Source: Pyxicephalus adspersus (taxonomy: Eukaryota; Chordata; Amphibia; Anura; Pyxicephalidae). Taken from it: a stretch of DNA of 64,000 nt. Made by a program: the position numbers and the translations under genes. Below the pieces are notes generated by a model, which saw only the letters and a list, made by a program, of their open reading frames with translations, made no database searches and was not told the DNA's origin. The number at the start of each line of letters is the position of its first letter. Within the stretch, counting starts at the first letter, position 1. Of this stretch, positions 48,279 to 59,466 are shown one piece after another. The stretch lies in contig NC_092868.1 in assembly GCF_032062135.1 (NCBI RefSeq), forward strand, positions 43,318,970-43,382,969. The letters run 5' to 3'.

Positions 48279-48762
48279 CTATACAGTACATAGCACTCTT
48301 TTTTGGAAAACAAACAAATCAAAGTTTGGAGATCTTGCTTACTGATCCATCATCTAACATTTAGTGTTTAAATCTCCACACTTTTAGTGTTTAAATCTTC
48401 TCAGGGATATAATTGGGTAGTAAAGTATTGAAAATGAAATTTCTTAGCAAGGGATGTTTAAAAGTATTTGTGCAATTTGCAATTAAGGTAAATCTTCACA
48501 ATGCTAGTTCAATGCATTACTGACACAGCTTGTCCCAACTCATTTTTCTACTTTCTAAGTCTGTAATTTTTTAAAAAAACTTCTATTCTCTCTTTGGATA
48601 CACATTTTTTTTTACAGATCACTAAAAGTTTAATGGTGGCCCACTTGGGATCTCTGAACTTGACCCCCAGTGTTCCTATGCTTACATGCTTATAAAGTAA
48701 AGCGTTAATCTTTGACTGTATTCCAAAACACAGTAATCTTCTATGTGTTTCCACCCACTAGT

Positions 48763-49156
48763 TATCTCAGTGGAAAAACAACGGTCCACATTCAACAGCT
48801 GCAGTTAAGACACATTGCAATGCCCATAGTGCTCCAGACAAATTCTGCCAATTCTTTCCAGGTAGGTTTCTTTCCTAATACCCTTATTAATATTGTTGCT
48901 TATCATTGTATATGATACACACACAAACCCTAACCTATTTTGCTCTTGTGGGGAGTTTATTACTCATCTAAGTTCACCATCAGGGTTCCTGGGCAGCACC
49001 TTTTTCAGGAACTGGTATTCCTGCTCTGCAAATGCTGTCGTCAACCAGTTCTGGATTGCAAGAGTATCACACCAATGGACAACCAATATTAAGTATCCGT
49101 GTCACCAAACAAGGACCCTTCCTCCTGTACGTGGAAGAGGTGAAAAGACTTGGCTA
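48763..49156 (+). pseudogene. orphan two-exon coding-like segment, product unknown
   Basis: After CCACCCACTAG (48762) the frame reads SYLSGKTTVHIQQLQLRHI and then AMPIVLQTNSANSFQ up to about 48861, followed by a good donor GTAGGT. A CAG near 48975 followed by phase 0 gives GSWAAPFSGTGIPALQML, SSTSSGLQEYHTNG and GQPILSIRVTKQGPFLLYV, ending KRLG-stop near 49156. The phases agree and the composition is protein-like, unlike the flanking AT-rich DNA. The stop lies where the inverted-repeat element at 49148 begins, so a transposon may have cut the original coding sequence. I do not recognise the protein. It may be a gene remnant, part of a transposon protein, or chance. Confidence 0.3.
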
Positions 49157-49561
49157 GGTACGCACCTGCAATAATTCTCGTTTGAAAACAAACTATCAAT
49201 GATTATTCCAGATTATTTTGAATGATCGTTTTGTGCACAATTCTGTACATGCTGTAATGATACAATCAATCAAATATAATCCACCAATAATGTACACACT
49301 AGATACGATCATTTGAACATAGTGACATGTAGAGGAGAAAGTGTATCAAAGAACAATCCACAATCACTGAACGACTGTACACACAATAGATTACGAATGA
49401 TCGTTGCCCAATCAGATCTTCTGGGACGGTCGTTTATTTCTAGCGAGATTCCTCGTTCGTCGGCGTCATTGTGCACTTTCTTTGTTAACAATTATCGAAC
49501 GATCTGTGGTAGATTGTTTGTTTCCAACAACAGTTATAGCACGTGTGTACACAGCCTTAGA
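49148..49561. mobile_element. inverted-repeat element (ggctaggtacgcac ... gtgtgtacacagcc)
   Basis: Left GGCTAGGTACGCAC and right GTGTGTACACAGCC are imperfect inverses, and the interior has further paired words (gaacgactgtacacac, acgatcatttgaac). The right end recurs at about 33611-33625. About 410 bp; no target duplication could be fixed, and no transposase. Confidence 0.5.
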
Positions 49562-51420
49562 ACCCAAATATCATATGACTGTGAATTTAGGAGTGCATTT
49601 TGATTTTTAAGTTTTTATTTTTATATTAGCTCCTTCGAAAGACTGGGGAAGAGGAAGAGATGAGAAGTCAGCTTTAAGTGTAGAGGAGAAAAACCTGTTA
49701 AAGTGCATGTAAACTAAAATAAATAGACTAACTTGTGTTTTATAATCTCTTTAAATTTGCTAAACTAAAAAAAACATTGATTCTGACGGACATTCTAAAA
49801 GCATGTAAATTGCTGTGCCAGTTGAAAGCAAAGATATAAAAAGTGTAAAAAACGAAGACATGGACAACCACCACATCTAAGAGCTTGCATGCTGAAATAT
49901 TATATAAACAGTATGTATTAAAATGTTGCTTTTCGGTAGCTACTGGATATTTATATACTATAAAAATAGAATTGTTTAAAATATACTATATGGTATGAAA
50001 TAATATATATATTAGCATGAATAAGTATTTCATCCTTAGTGATAGCATCTTCAATGTATTGATGCTCTGCTCTTTAATCAACAATCTGGTGAATAAGTAA
50101 TGAAACAGATCTTTGTTTCTTACAGTCATTTATTAGTTAGGCGAGTACCATTAATCATCATTTTGGGGTAGAAGGGTTTGGGGTAGAGGTGACACAGAAA
50201 AGTAACAAGGTTAGGTAGGTATAGCTTGATTTAGTTATTTCCTCTGGGTATGAACTTTGACAGTCCAAGCACATGGTCCTCCTTGGCATGACTAGGTAAA
50301 CCTGTTGGCTATGTTTATGGGACTTTTTTTCCTTTTTTATTTGGTTACTTTTATATTATTTCCAATTATATGGTGACTGCCTTTAGCTATTGCTTTTTGC
50401 AAGCCTCTACCAATCCAGTGGTGAATTTACGTTAAGCTACCCTGAAGCTTTCTATTTGCATCATATCCTGGGTTATTTAATTGAATATTACATCAACATG
50501 ACATCTAATTAGTTGTTCTATTAAAGACCTAACAAATTTGATTTCTTTGCAATAAAAAATTAAGTATTAAATATATAACTATAAAAAGGTGTATTCAATT
50601 CCATGCAAATTAATAGGAATAGTACACTTTAATATGTGAAAAGCAATACCACTTTTCATGTTCGGTATTTGCATGTATCTTGAAGATATCATTTTCTGTC
50701 CACAAAAGAAGTGAATTAAAATAGACTTTTGATACATTAGCTTTTTAAAAAAGTTATTTAACAGTGATAAGCCTTGTCCTGTTCTGGGCTTCTGGACAAA
50801 TTAGCATTGTATACCTTATCTATATACACAGGCAGGCTGCTCTGAATATCTAATCATGTATCACATCCTTATCATAAGAGAATCAAGTCTCAAGGAAATT
50901 AAGCTTAAATTTCTAATTAAAAAAAGAATAGAAAAATGTATTGTGCAACCAAAAGCTATTTGTTATATCACTTACTTCTTATTTCTTATAGACACAACCA
51001 CAGCAACAATAAAGTCTGCAGTTATGGACCACTACTGTCTATGCAGAAGGAACAGTCTTTCTCAAGTGGTCTGACATGCACCCTATTTAGTCACAACTTA
51101 TTTTGTGAAGCTTATTAATTGAGCATGGCCGGGCAGAGAACATGCTGGACTGCAGCAGAGGGACCACTGCTCTCATACAAAGAGCAACAGAACGTAGAGC
51201 GCACCTATCACCACATAGGTTATAAACTTTATAAAGGGCGGCTAACCCTTATCATGATGTATGTATGTATGTTTCTTTTTAATATATTTTTACAATTTTT
51301 TAAACATTTTTTGGAGAGGATCCCTTCCATCTTTACTGCCGCGGCAGTAAAAACTGAAGGGGAAATCCGCAGACTATTGGGATACATATGGGCCTTTCCC
51401 ATACAGGGAATGTAAAAAAA
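49562..51420. other. intergenic, no gene seen
   Basis: AT-rich sequence. A (TATG)n-like run near 51257-51275. No exon recognised. Confidence 0.35.
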
Positions 51421-51660
51421 AGTTCTTGATCCCACACATGCCGGGTGAGATCAGCACTTTTTACATTTTCAGGAAGACACTTCACCCAATCTCGCACCAG
51501 TGCAGTGCAAGATCAGGTGACGTGAGCAGAACTTGGAAGACAGTAGATGGCTGCGCATGGGACTTACTGGACTTGGTTTGTGGAGAGATCAAGGACTTTC
51601 ACCAGTAAAGGTTAGCAGTATTTTTTTTTGTTTTGGTGATAGTTCTGCTTTACCTACAAA
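51421..51660. repeat. GC-rich dispersed repeat (related to 46960-47220)
   Basis: Has gggtgagatcagc, caatctcgcacc, gcaagatcaggtgacgtgag and gttctgctttacc in the same order as the copy at 46960. The left boundary may extend to about 51230. Confidence 0.45.
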
Positions 51661-51763
51661 CTACTGACTGGAGACAAGCTGCTACAGTAAAATATTTAGC
51701 TTACTAAATGTATCTGTATAAAGATAAATAATATAACATTAAGTTTTGCTTGAACCCTTATAC

Positions 51764-52480
51764 AGTCATGTAAAAAAGAAAGTACGCCTCTACATATTCT
51801 AGGGCAGGGGTCCCAAGCCTTCTGACAGTTGGGCCGCGAGAACACAGAGACCAGCAGTGGTCCATGGTTCTGGCCAGTTCACCCCCCAGTGGGGTCAGAA
51901 GGACCCTGCTTGGGTGGGGGGCGCACAGGTCAGAGCCGCGAACCATGTCTCCCATGCACGGTAGGCGGGTTGTGTCTCGGGACACAACCCACCCACTCTC
52001 CCATCAAAGGTTTAGACCTGCGATGGGAGACTGGGCAGGTTCTGGCATTATGACATCACTCAGGGGGAAGTTTCTTCTCCATTAGGTGACACAGGACAGC
52101 ATGTGCGGTCCCGAGTCCGTAGATTTAGAGACCTGTGAGCTGTAAAAGGTTGAGGGCCACTGTTCTGGGGTTTTGCATAACAGGGCACAATAAAAAAATC
52201 ATCCTCTCCTTAGCAATATCTAAAGTTATTTCAAGCTAATCTCAGATGTAAAATGACGTACAGAGTCTACCATCACATTTTTAATTATTTGCAAAACATA
52301 AAGCCAGAATGAAGAAGCCAAGTGTGAAAAAAAAGTACACCCCACGATTCAGTGGTTTGTAGATTCACCTTTAGCAGCAATCATTTTCTGAATGAATTTA
52401 TCATTCTTTCTCAATGATGTGGGGCAAATCTTCTCTCTTACTCTTTACAACATTTCTTCTGTTCATTTGTGGAAACCCAG
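51764..52480. repeat. older repeat (acagtcatgtaaaaaagaaa) interrupted by a hAT element
   Basis: The segment tacagtcatgtaaaaaagaa...ttctaggg continues after the inserted hAT as ttctggggttttgcataaca and aaaaaaaagtacacccca. The two halves read as one element once the insert and one target copy are set aside. Outer boundaries are approximate; family not assigned. Confidence 0.5.
51805..52162. mobile_element. hAT-type element, family H2 (copy 5), nested
   Basis: Left end CAGGGGTCCCAAGCC, right end GTTGAGGGCCACTG, flanked by ttctaggg and ttctgggg (seven of eight). The interior matches copies at 38846 and 45098 (cgggacacaacccacccac, ggcattatgacatcactc). It lies inside an older repeat. Confidence 0.85.
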
Positions 52481-53463
52481 AGGTGCTTTAAACTTTTTTT
52501 TAATACAAACCATTATCTCTTAAACTTGCTTCTGATACTACATATTATGAAATCAATTATATAGCACTTGTTCCTTCAGAAGCAGAGTGAAATCATTTGA
52601 AGCTATCAAATAACATTACATTATTCCCACTGTGAAGAAAGCATTTATGGCTAAGAACCTACCTTCCACTGTTCCATTAAGTCTGTGAGCTTGCATATAA
52701 AAATAATCCCAGTACTCAGTGAGATGTTCAGACCCTGGATGCAGACTATGATAAACACGGATTTTCTCTTTAATAACATAAATAGACAAAGGCTTAAGGA
52801 GGCGGCAGGTAAGCCATTATACCTTAACTGGTGGAACTTTATACTGCATGTTGCATGGAAAGATCTGAAGATGTTAGATCTGGTATGTAAAATTTGTGTT
52901 ATTTGTGTGCTGATTTTCTCAGTTTAGAGAGAAAGTGCAACAAAATATAATTAGGTAATTAATTCATGTGGTTTACTGCTCTTTGTGTCTGTGCTTGGCA
53001 TTGTTAAAAAGCCTTGTTCTTTCTTTAAGAACATTTAAGGTAATTGTTACTAAGTAATAATATGAACCTGCAGAACTTCGCTATTTAGCTGTTTAGTTTT
53101 GAAGAATAACCAAACAAAAGCCCATAAAATTAGTGGGGCTGGAAAAGTACAATATGTATAAGTACAAAAATAATGAGCAGTTTTAAACAATTTGAAGGGT
53201 ATATAAAACCCAAAACATAAATGTAATATATTGTATCTTACAAGTCATTAGATGTGATGGCTGAATTTCTTTTCATACTAAGAAAATTTTCAGCAAGTAC
53301 AGAAAATGCCAGTTGATCTTGCAAGAAATGAAATTATGAAAAAAGTATTATCTTTTTCTTTACAAACTATTCACTAACTACTATCTCCATCAACAGCCAT
53401 GCAGTAGAAATATTTGAAGCCCAGTCTGTTTGACAAGCATGGCTTCCTCTATATTTTTTGCTC

Positions 53464-53650
53464 TCACCTTCCGGTGACACTGGACATTTTTTGCTTCCAT
53501 TGACCAATGACACCAGCTTTTTACTACCAATAACAGCAGGACATTTTATTAGCCACCAGCAGTGGGGCATTTTTTTTCTTTCTCCCACCAATGACCAGTG
53601 ACCAATGTCACCAGGATTTTTATCCCACAATTATCACCAATGCTGAGCTT
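53464..53650. repeat. degenerate minisatellite (about 38-45 bp unit)
   Basis: The words 'accaatgacacca', 'gcttttta' and 'gggcattttt' recur in imperfect order four to five times across this stretch. Confidence 0.45.
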
Positions 53651-54669
53651 TTATTTTTTTGCAATGCACTATGTTTTACAATTTTAATCAATACAATCCA
53701 GAGTTGGCTTAGACAGAAAGGATGTGTAATAGAAAATGTAATAGAATTGTTTTTAAAAGTGATATTTGCTCTGAGGTTTATGTAAAACTTTAATCTGCAT
53801 TATAAATGATAAGTAGATGATGACTTCATGTAACCATGCCTTTTTAAGCTACATGCAGTATTCAGTTCTATGAAGCTATGACCGTTATATACATAGAGAA
53901 TATTGGGGATGGGTCATGCACAAGCAAATTATTGTTTCTTTCTTTGCAGTATGTTCCTTTTTAGAAGGATGTTGGTAGAAGTGTTTAAACGTGTTCTCAA
54001 AAGCAGATGGAGATTTATCCAGCACAAGCAACAGGGAACTAAAGTTCAGATGGAGATATTAAAGTTTGAGGATATATTCTCCCCAAACCCTTGTGTGACA
54101 AAAGGTAACTACGTCTGGAAGCTGGTAGACATTTTCTATCTGCTTTTGAGAATACATTCAAACCCTTCCCAACTTCCCCACACTCCCAACTTCCAATTTT
54201 TGTGGTCTCTCTTGAGACCCTCTGTTTGAGTTTGGTTGGCGTTTGTCCTGTCATGATAGCCTTCCATGCTTCTTGTGCTGTTTCCTGACCAGGTTTAAGT
54301 TGCACCATTTCAACTTGGTGTATACTTTATTCATTCATTTTGTACATAACTATTCCCTGATGAAGCAGGTTTAATCGTCGAAACATGTCGAATTGTACAA
54401 GATTGTTATCAAATTCTTTATAAGGCTGCTATAGTCTATACTTATTATTAGAGTAACTCGTATATTCAGCCACAAACTGTATACTGAAAGTAAAAGCATT
54501 AAAACATGGCTTAAAACGAGGTACCAGGTCTTCACCAGGGCACCCAGCAAGGGGTGATGGGCCAGTAGCCTGCTGCTGGGGGTCACTAGGTCGCAACCCT
54601 TAGGGTCACTACCTGAGGAGGAATGCTGGAGGGGACTCGGTGTAGAGACAGGTAGCAGGCGAATGCAAC

Positions 54670-54775
54670 AGGTCAGGGCAGGCAACAGACAGACAAGGTC
54701 AGATTCCAAGCACAGGTCAGGGCAGGCTGCAGACAGAAGTGGTCAGGTTATAGGCACAAGTCAGGTCAGAAATAC
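54670..54775. repeat. 44-bp tandem repeat, about 2.4 units
   Basis: Units start at 54670 and 54714 with aggtcagggcaggc and end aggcac/aagcac; a third partial unit begins at 54758 (aagtcaggtcag). It is purine-rich on the + strand and lies in a block (54480-55020) that looks repeat-derived. Confidence 0.6.
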
Positions 54776-55191
54776 TAGGGGAGCAATGCAGGGTATCAAG
54801 GTAGCTGGTGCAAAGTCACAGCACCAGCCTCCATTACTGCTGAGACTAAATAGCCTCTGCCCCTTTAGGGGCTCCTTCTCCCTGTGCTGTGTCACTGTGA
54901 GCAAGACAGGAAGTGCTGCATGTATTGTCAGCCAGAGAGAAAGAGTGAGTGCTGCGTTTGGCAGCTTGACAGGGTACACAGGCGCGGGATGCAGCAGGAT
55001 GGTTTAGCAGGGGCCACTGTGGGAACCGACAGGTATGTGACAGAGGCTCTATTTTATCCTGTTTACTGTCTTGTGTTAGTGTTTTCAAAAAAGATGGTAT
55101 AACTAAAAGTTTTTTATATATGAATTATCTTACATATACTGCCCTAAAAGTCCCACATAAAAAGTTATTTGCAATATGTGTTTCTATAGTA

Positions 55192-56468
55192 CGAGGGGGT
55201 GCTGAGAAGTTCCTGCCTTTGCCCGGAAAGAAGAGAGCCAGAGTTATGAAATTTCACATTTATTCAACATATTCCCCCGAGACTGATGCACTTGGTACAG
55301 CGTAGTTGCAGCTTTTCTAGGCTGTTCAAATAAAAGTCCTTTGGTTGGGCTGCAAATCAGCTCTCAGCAGCATCTTTGACGTCAGAAATGTCCTCAAAAC
55401 GTTGCCCCTTCAGGTGTTTCTTCAAATTCAGGAACAGATAATAGTCCGAAGGGGCAAGGTCAGGTGAGTAGGGGGGATGGTGGACCAATTGGAAACCCAA
55501 GGTGTTAAATTTGGCAGCCACAACGTTGGACAAGTGCTCAGGTGCATTGTCCTGCAAAAAAAGGATTCTTTTGGTCAACTTTCCATGACGTTTCGACTTA
55601 ATTGTCTTCTTCAGCTGGTCCAGGAGGTTACCATAATACTGTCCGGTGATATTAGAGCCCTGAGGTAGGTAGTCCACCAACAAAATACCGTCTCTGTCCC
55701 AGAAAATGGACGCCATTACTTTTTTGGCCGATTTCTGGGTTCTGAATATCTTCGGCCCTCTGTGGCGCCATTCCTTTGACTGTTCCTTGGTTTCAAGACC
55801 ATAAATGTGGAGCCAGGTTTCAACCTCAGTCACTAACCTAGCTAAGAAGTCCTGTGCAGCTTCAAAATGGGCCAAAACGGCTTTTGATGCTTTAACTCGT
55901 TCCTTCTTCTGATTCTAACATTTCGTCACCCATTTCGCTGAAAGTTTGCGCATGTCTAGGGTAGTGGTGATAACAAACCAAACACACTCCCGTGAGATGT
56001 CATGTATCTGGGCTATCATTTTTGCGGATATTCGCCGGTCCCTGATAATCAGCTCATGGACAGCATCGCAGATTGCCGGGTCAGTTGAAGTTAGGAGGGC
56101 GCTCACTGTGGGGCTCATTTTCAACTGTGAAATGCACAGTCTTGAAAGGAGATATCCAGGTTGTGACAGTGCTGTAGGAAGGACACTTTTCCCCCAGTAT
56201 TTGTGACATCTCAGTGTGAATGTCCTTTGCTGACTTTCCCTGGAGAAACAAAAACTTCATGACAGCCCATGAAGCCCAGCTCCGTGAAACTTGCTTGTGC
56301 CCCGGCCATCACAGCTTCTCACTAAAAGAAAAAAGAGTTTTAAGAATCGCAAAGACATGATATTTGCACAGTTGCATACTAAGATTTTAGGCTGTCGTGT
56401 GCCCCCACACTCATTTTTCGATTTCATCTGTAAGGGGGCAAAGCCAGGAACTTCTCAGCACCCTCTCG
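55192..56468 (-). mobile_element. mariner transposon, full length, inactivated
   Basis: Inverted ends CGAGGGGGTGCTGAGAAGTT (left) and AACTTCTCAGCACCCTCTCG (right), flanked by TA at 55190-55191 and 56469-56470. 1277 bp is the typical mariner length. The minus strand carries a mariner transposase frame interrupted by two stop codons. A short rearranged derivative is at 16520-16881. Confidence 0.93.
55264..56124 (-). pseudogene. mariner transposase pseudogene (DD34D)
   Basis: The minus-strand frame runs from ATG 56124 towards 55264. The N-terminal part has a helix-turn-helix-like segment (HELIIRDRRISAKMIAQIHD). The catalytic part shows all three acidic positions: FWDRDG, FLQDNAPEH, and YSPDLAPSD, with 34 residues between the second and third aspartate, the mariner DD34D signature. 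Two in-frame stops interrupt it (TAG at 55915-55917 region after WVTKC, and TGA at 55357-55359 after DAAES); the frame itself is not shifted. The function was cut-and-paste transposition at TA sites. About 287 codons are covered, somewhat below the usual 340 or so, so the N-terminus may be worn or start further upstream. It is not expected to make active enzyme. Confidence 0.88.
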
Positions 56469-56470
56469 TA

Positions 56471-56802
56471 AATTAGGGATGTTGACAGTAAGTGATTAAT
56501 CTTTAGATTTGACAAGAAATCACCAATTTTTTTTTGTAAATATCCGATTTACCCTATATCACATCATAGATATAGTGAAACACAATTGTATCGGTACAGG
56601 AGCCTAATGGCACTGCAGTTCTGCATTGATTTAATAAAGTGTAATGTTTATTTCATTCCCCTGGTGAACAAATTATAGGTTGAGACCTGCAAGATGCATC
56701 ACCACATTGGACTTTACCAAGTGGTACTGGCAAATATCCTTGATCAAGGATTTAAAGGGAGAAAACTGCATTCCCCATTCCTGAGCAGCTAGTTTCAGTA
56801 CA
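56471..56802. other. intergenic, no gene seen
   Basis: Short AT-rich stretch between the mariner and an L2 tail; nothing recognised. Confidence 0.4.
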
Positions 56803-56893
56803 TTAGAATTATTATTATTAAAATTAATTTTATTATTATTAATAATAAACAGGATTTATATAGCGGCAACATATTACGCAGCGCTGTACATAA
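56803..56893 (-). mobile_element. L2-type LINE 3' tail fragment
   Basis: TTATTATTAATAATAA then caggatttatatagcggcaa and cgcagcgctgtaca, as in the copies at 32586 and 36963. Confidence 0.65.
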
Positions 56894-57659
56894 TCCAACC
56901 AGGTACTGTGTAGTTGGCAAGGTAAAGAATCTGGTTGTTACTTGCAACTTTTTTGAAGTTTTGCCACTTGCATCTGTACATATTAGCTTATTATCCCGGC
57001 AAGCAGTGAACCAGAACCAAATCCTTAGCATGGACTATACATAAGTATATCTTATTTTATCTATAGTAGGGAGGTTAAGAGGGGGAAAATCCAATGTATG
57101 AAAATTAAACATGTGAAAACTAATTGATGGGATAAAACAGGTCACATGCTAGTGCCTCGCTCAGTGTATATAAGGAAAAAAATTGAAGAAGCCGCCCTGC
57201 GAGATGTTGCATGCCTATCTAATAAAGAATAGACAAATACCATAAAAACATTTGTAATTTTATTTTAATATTTTTATTATAAAGGTATGAACGTTTTTAT
57301 GATATATGTGTATTCTTACATAGCTGAAAATGCAACATTTTGCATTCTTGTATTTTTCAATAATTTTTTATCTATATAGAAATCTATATTCTACATGCTT
57401 ATTAAAGGACTCAGGAATTTGTAAAGGTTTAAAAGACAATTTTTATATTATTGATGCTAAAATTTGTGAGTCGCCATGTCACACTTTTCTTTTTCTCACT
57501 AAAGAGCAGGTGCCTCTCTCCTGTGCATGCGGGCAGTTCTGACCCTGGGCGTGCCTGCTCTTCCAAGTTTTATCAGTTTTGTCCAGCCCCCTGGCCAATA
57601 GGAAAATAGCCTCATAATCATTCTTGGTTATTTAGCTACCTCAGGCACAGCACTTAGCG

Positions 57660-58235
57660 CTTTTGTGCAATGTTTCTCCACTAGTGCCGAGCCCCCAGCT
57701 TACTGAGCATTTCCTGTACACCTGTTGCTTAATTCAGTGCTTCCCCTGTCCAGCTCCTGTGTTAACACCTTGTTGCCAAGTCTGTTGTTTCCAGCCAATT
57801 CCCTTGTGCTGTTCCAGTGTTCCTGTCTGTCTGTGGATATCCCTGAGTCACCTGTGCCTCCTGTTGCTTCCAGTGTCTCCTGTGTTCCCTTGGCCCGCAG
57901 TTGCTCCTGTGTCACTGGTGCCTATTTCTTGGATCCCTGGTAATTGATCCCTGGCTTGTGACCTGACCTCTCTTGCATTCTGCCTGCCTCAACCCTTGCT
58001 TTCCTTGACTATCCTTCTGCAACGTGATTTGGAACCCTGTATCCTCCTGCCTACCCTGGTATGCCCAAAGACGCAACTTGGCAGTAACCAGCAGCACAAA
58101 GTCCACACCACTAAAAGCTCTGGAAAAGACTTGGTTGCCGCTTAGACTATGGGCCTTGGCCCTTCTTAAGGCTTTCACCACCTTTGCGAAAGCCGTAGAG
58201 CCGCCTAGTGGTCCTGTCTTCTCAAGCATGACAGG
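57660..58235. repeat. pyrimidine-rich repeat-like block, unidentified
   Basis: Strong C/T bias on the + strand to about 58060, then cagtaaccagcagcacaaag, aaaagctctggaaaagac and cgcctagtggtcctg. The composition and words recall a dispersed frog repeat; similar bias is seen at 17570-18120. The open frames here come from composition. Confidence 0.4.
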
Positions 58236-59226
58236 CCACGTGTTTTTTTGTTTTGGAGAGTGTAGGAAAGGTTTACAAACCCTTCTGTAATCATAACTGT
58301 ATTATGTGTTTTGAAGCGTCAACTTAAGCAGAAGCCCGTGAAACAGAGTTACAACACTGGCATACTCATGTTCAAGCTAATATAAAATTTTAATTTTATA
58401 TATACTGTAAGGAGTAATTCCGTTCAGGAGACAAAACAATCAATTATTGATTCTATCTAGAAACAACTGCTGTTTTGTTATAAAAAAAAAATCAGAGATT
58501 TCAGATATTGTACACTCTTACAAGTATGATATCCATTCCTCACATAGCATTCTCCACTACCTAAGCTTGGCTTAATTCTAATCAGATAATTCTGAACAAC
58601 AGGAAAAGCAATGCCTAGGGTAGATTCTGACTTACAGCTGGATCAAGTGATCCCTATGGCTCCTGGCAGCTGGCACCTTGCCAGTCACTTAGTCATTCAC
58701 TTGTACTGCACCCTCCCTTCTCTCTAGAACAAAACATCCACTGCATGAACATACTGTAACTCCTTTGCGCTTTTGTCATTGGAAAGGATCATAAAAAATC
58801 AATGGGAAATCCAATGTAACCTTTTTTTCACCCCTTTTTCACCCTTTCTTCACCCTTTGCTGGGAAGAATCCACAGCCAAAAATGTGCTCATAAATTGTT
58901 CACCAAAAGTTACTAGTAACTCTATTGCTTCCACGGTATTCATCAAGGGCCCTAAATAGGCAGATTTTTTGCTTTTTATTGATATTTTAAAAAATGAACA
59001 GGACTAAACCAATGCTGCCTGTAATTTCATAAATATGTAATAAAAACTTAAATACAAACCTAAAAAACTGCCTTTTCCACAATGAGTATGCACATAGGGA
59101 CAGAAGAGAAGAAGAATAGTATAGTTTTTTTGTACTTTTATACAGCTGAAGTGTTTACTGAAAGGAATTTTGCTAATGCTAAACAAACAAAAATATATGT
59201 ATATAATCTTTTTTATATTTCTACAG
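58236..59226. other. intergenic, upstream of TMEM26-like copy 2
   Basis: No exon recognised. The 5' UTR exon and promoter of the second TMEM26-like gene are expected here or further upstream; I could not place them. Confidence 0.35.
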
Positions 59227-59245
59227 ATAACTGGATGATACTACA

Positions 59246-59466
59246 ATGATGTCAAATTGCTGCAAGTCAAAGTGCCAGAAGTCAAAATGCCGCAAGTTTC
59301 TGTCAGCCTTGTTCAGTCGTCTTTTATTCGGTTTACATGGGTTACTTTTAATAGGGGGAATTTCGTTCTTTAATGAAAACTATTTATATCTCCACAGTTT
59401 TATTGTTCTTTTGTTCATTGAAATGATCATCACATTAGCGCTAACGGAGAAAGGAGAATGGAAATG
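59246..59466 (+). CDS. TMEM26-like copy 2, first coding exon
   Basis: The acceptor ends TTCTACAG at 59226 and the donor is GTAATA at 59467. It encodes MMSNCCKSKCQKSKCRKFL, then helix 1 (SRLLFGLHGLLLIGG) and helix 2 (FIVLLFIEMIITLAL), ending EKGEWK plus two bases of Trp. Two ATGs are adjacent (59246 and 59249); the second aligns with the start of copy 1. Confidence 0.86.

Noticed and set aside
57663..57947. Open frames rich in Cys/Pro/Val on both strands
   Set aside because: They are produced by a pyrimidine-rich repeat-like block; no start context or splice partners.
43052..59226. Search for a third TMEM26-like copy between the two genes
   Set aside because: The words encoding GRWLMPKG and DGPFL occur only in the two genes reported.
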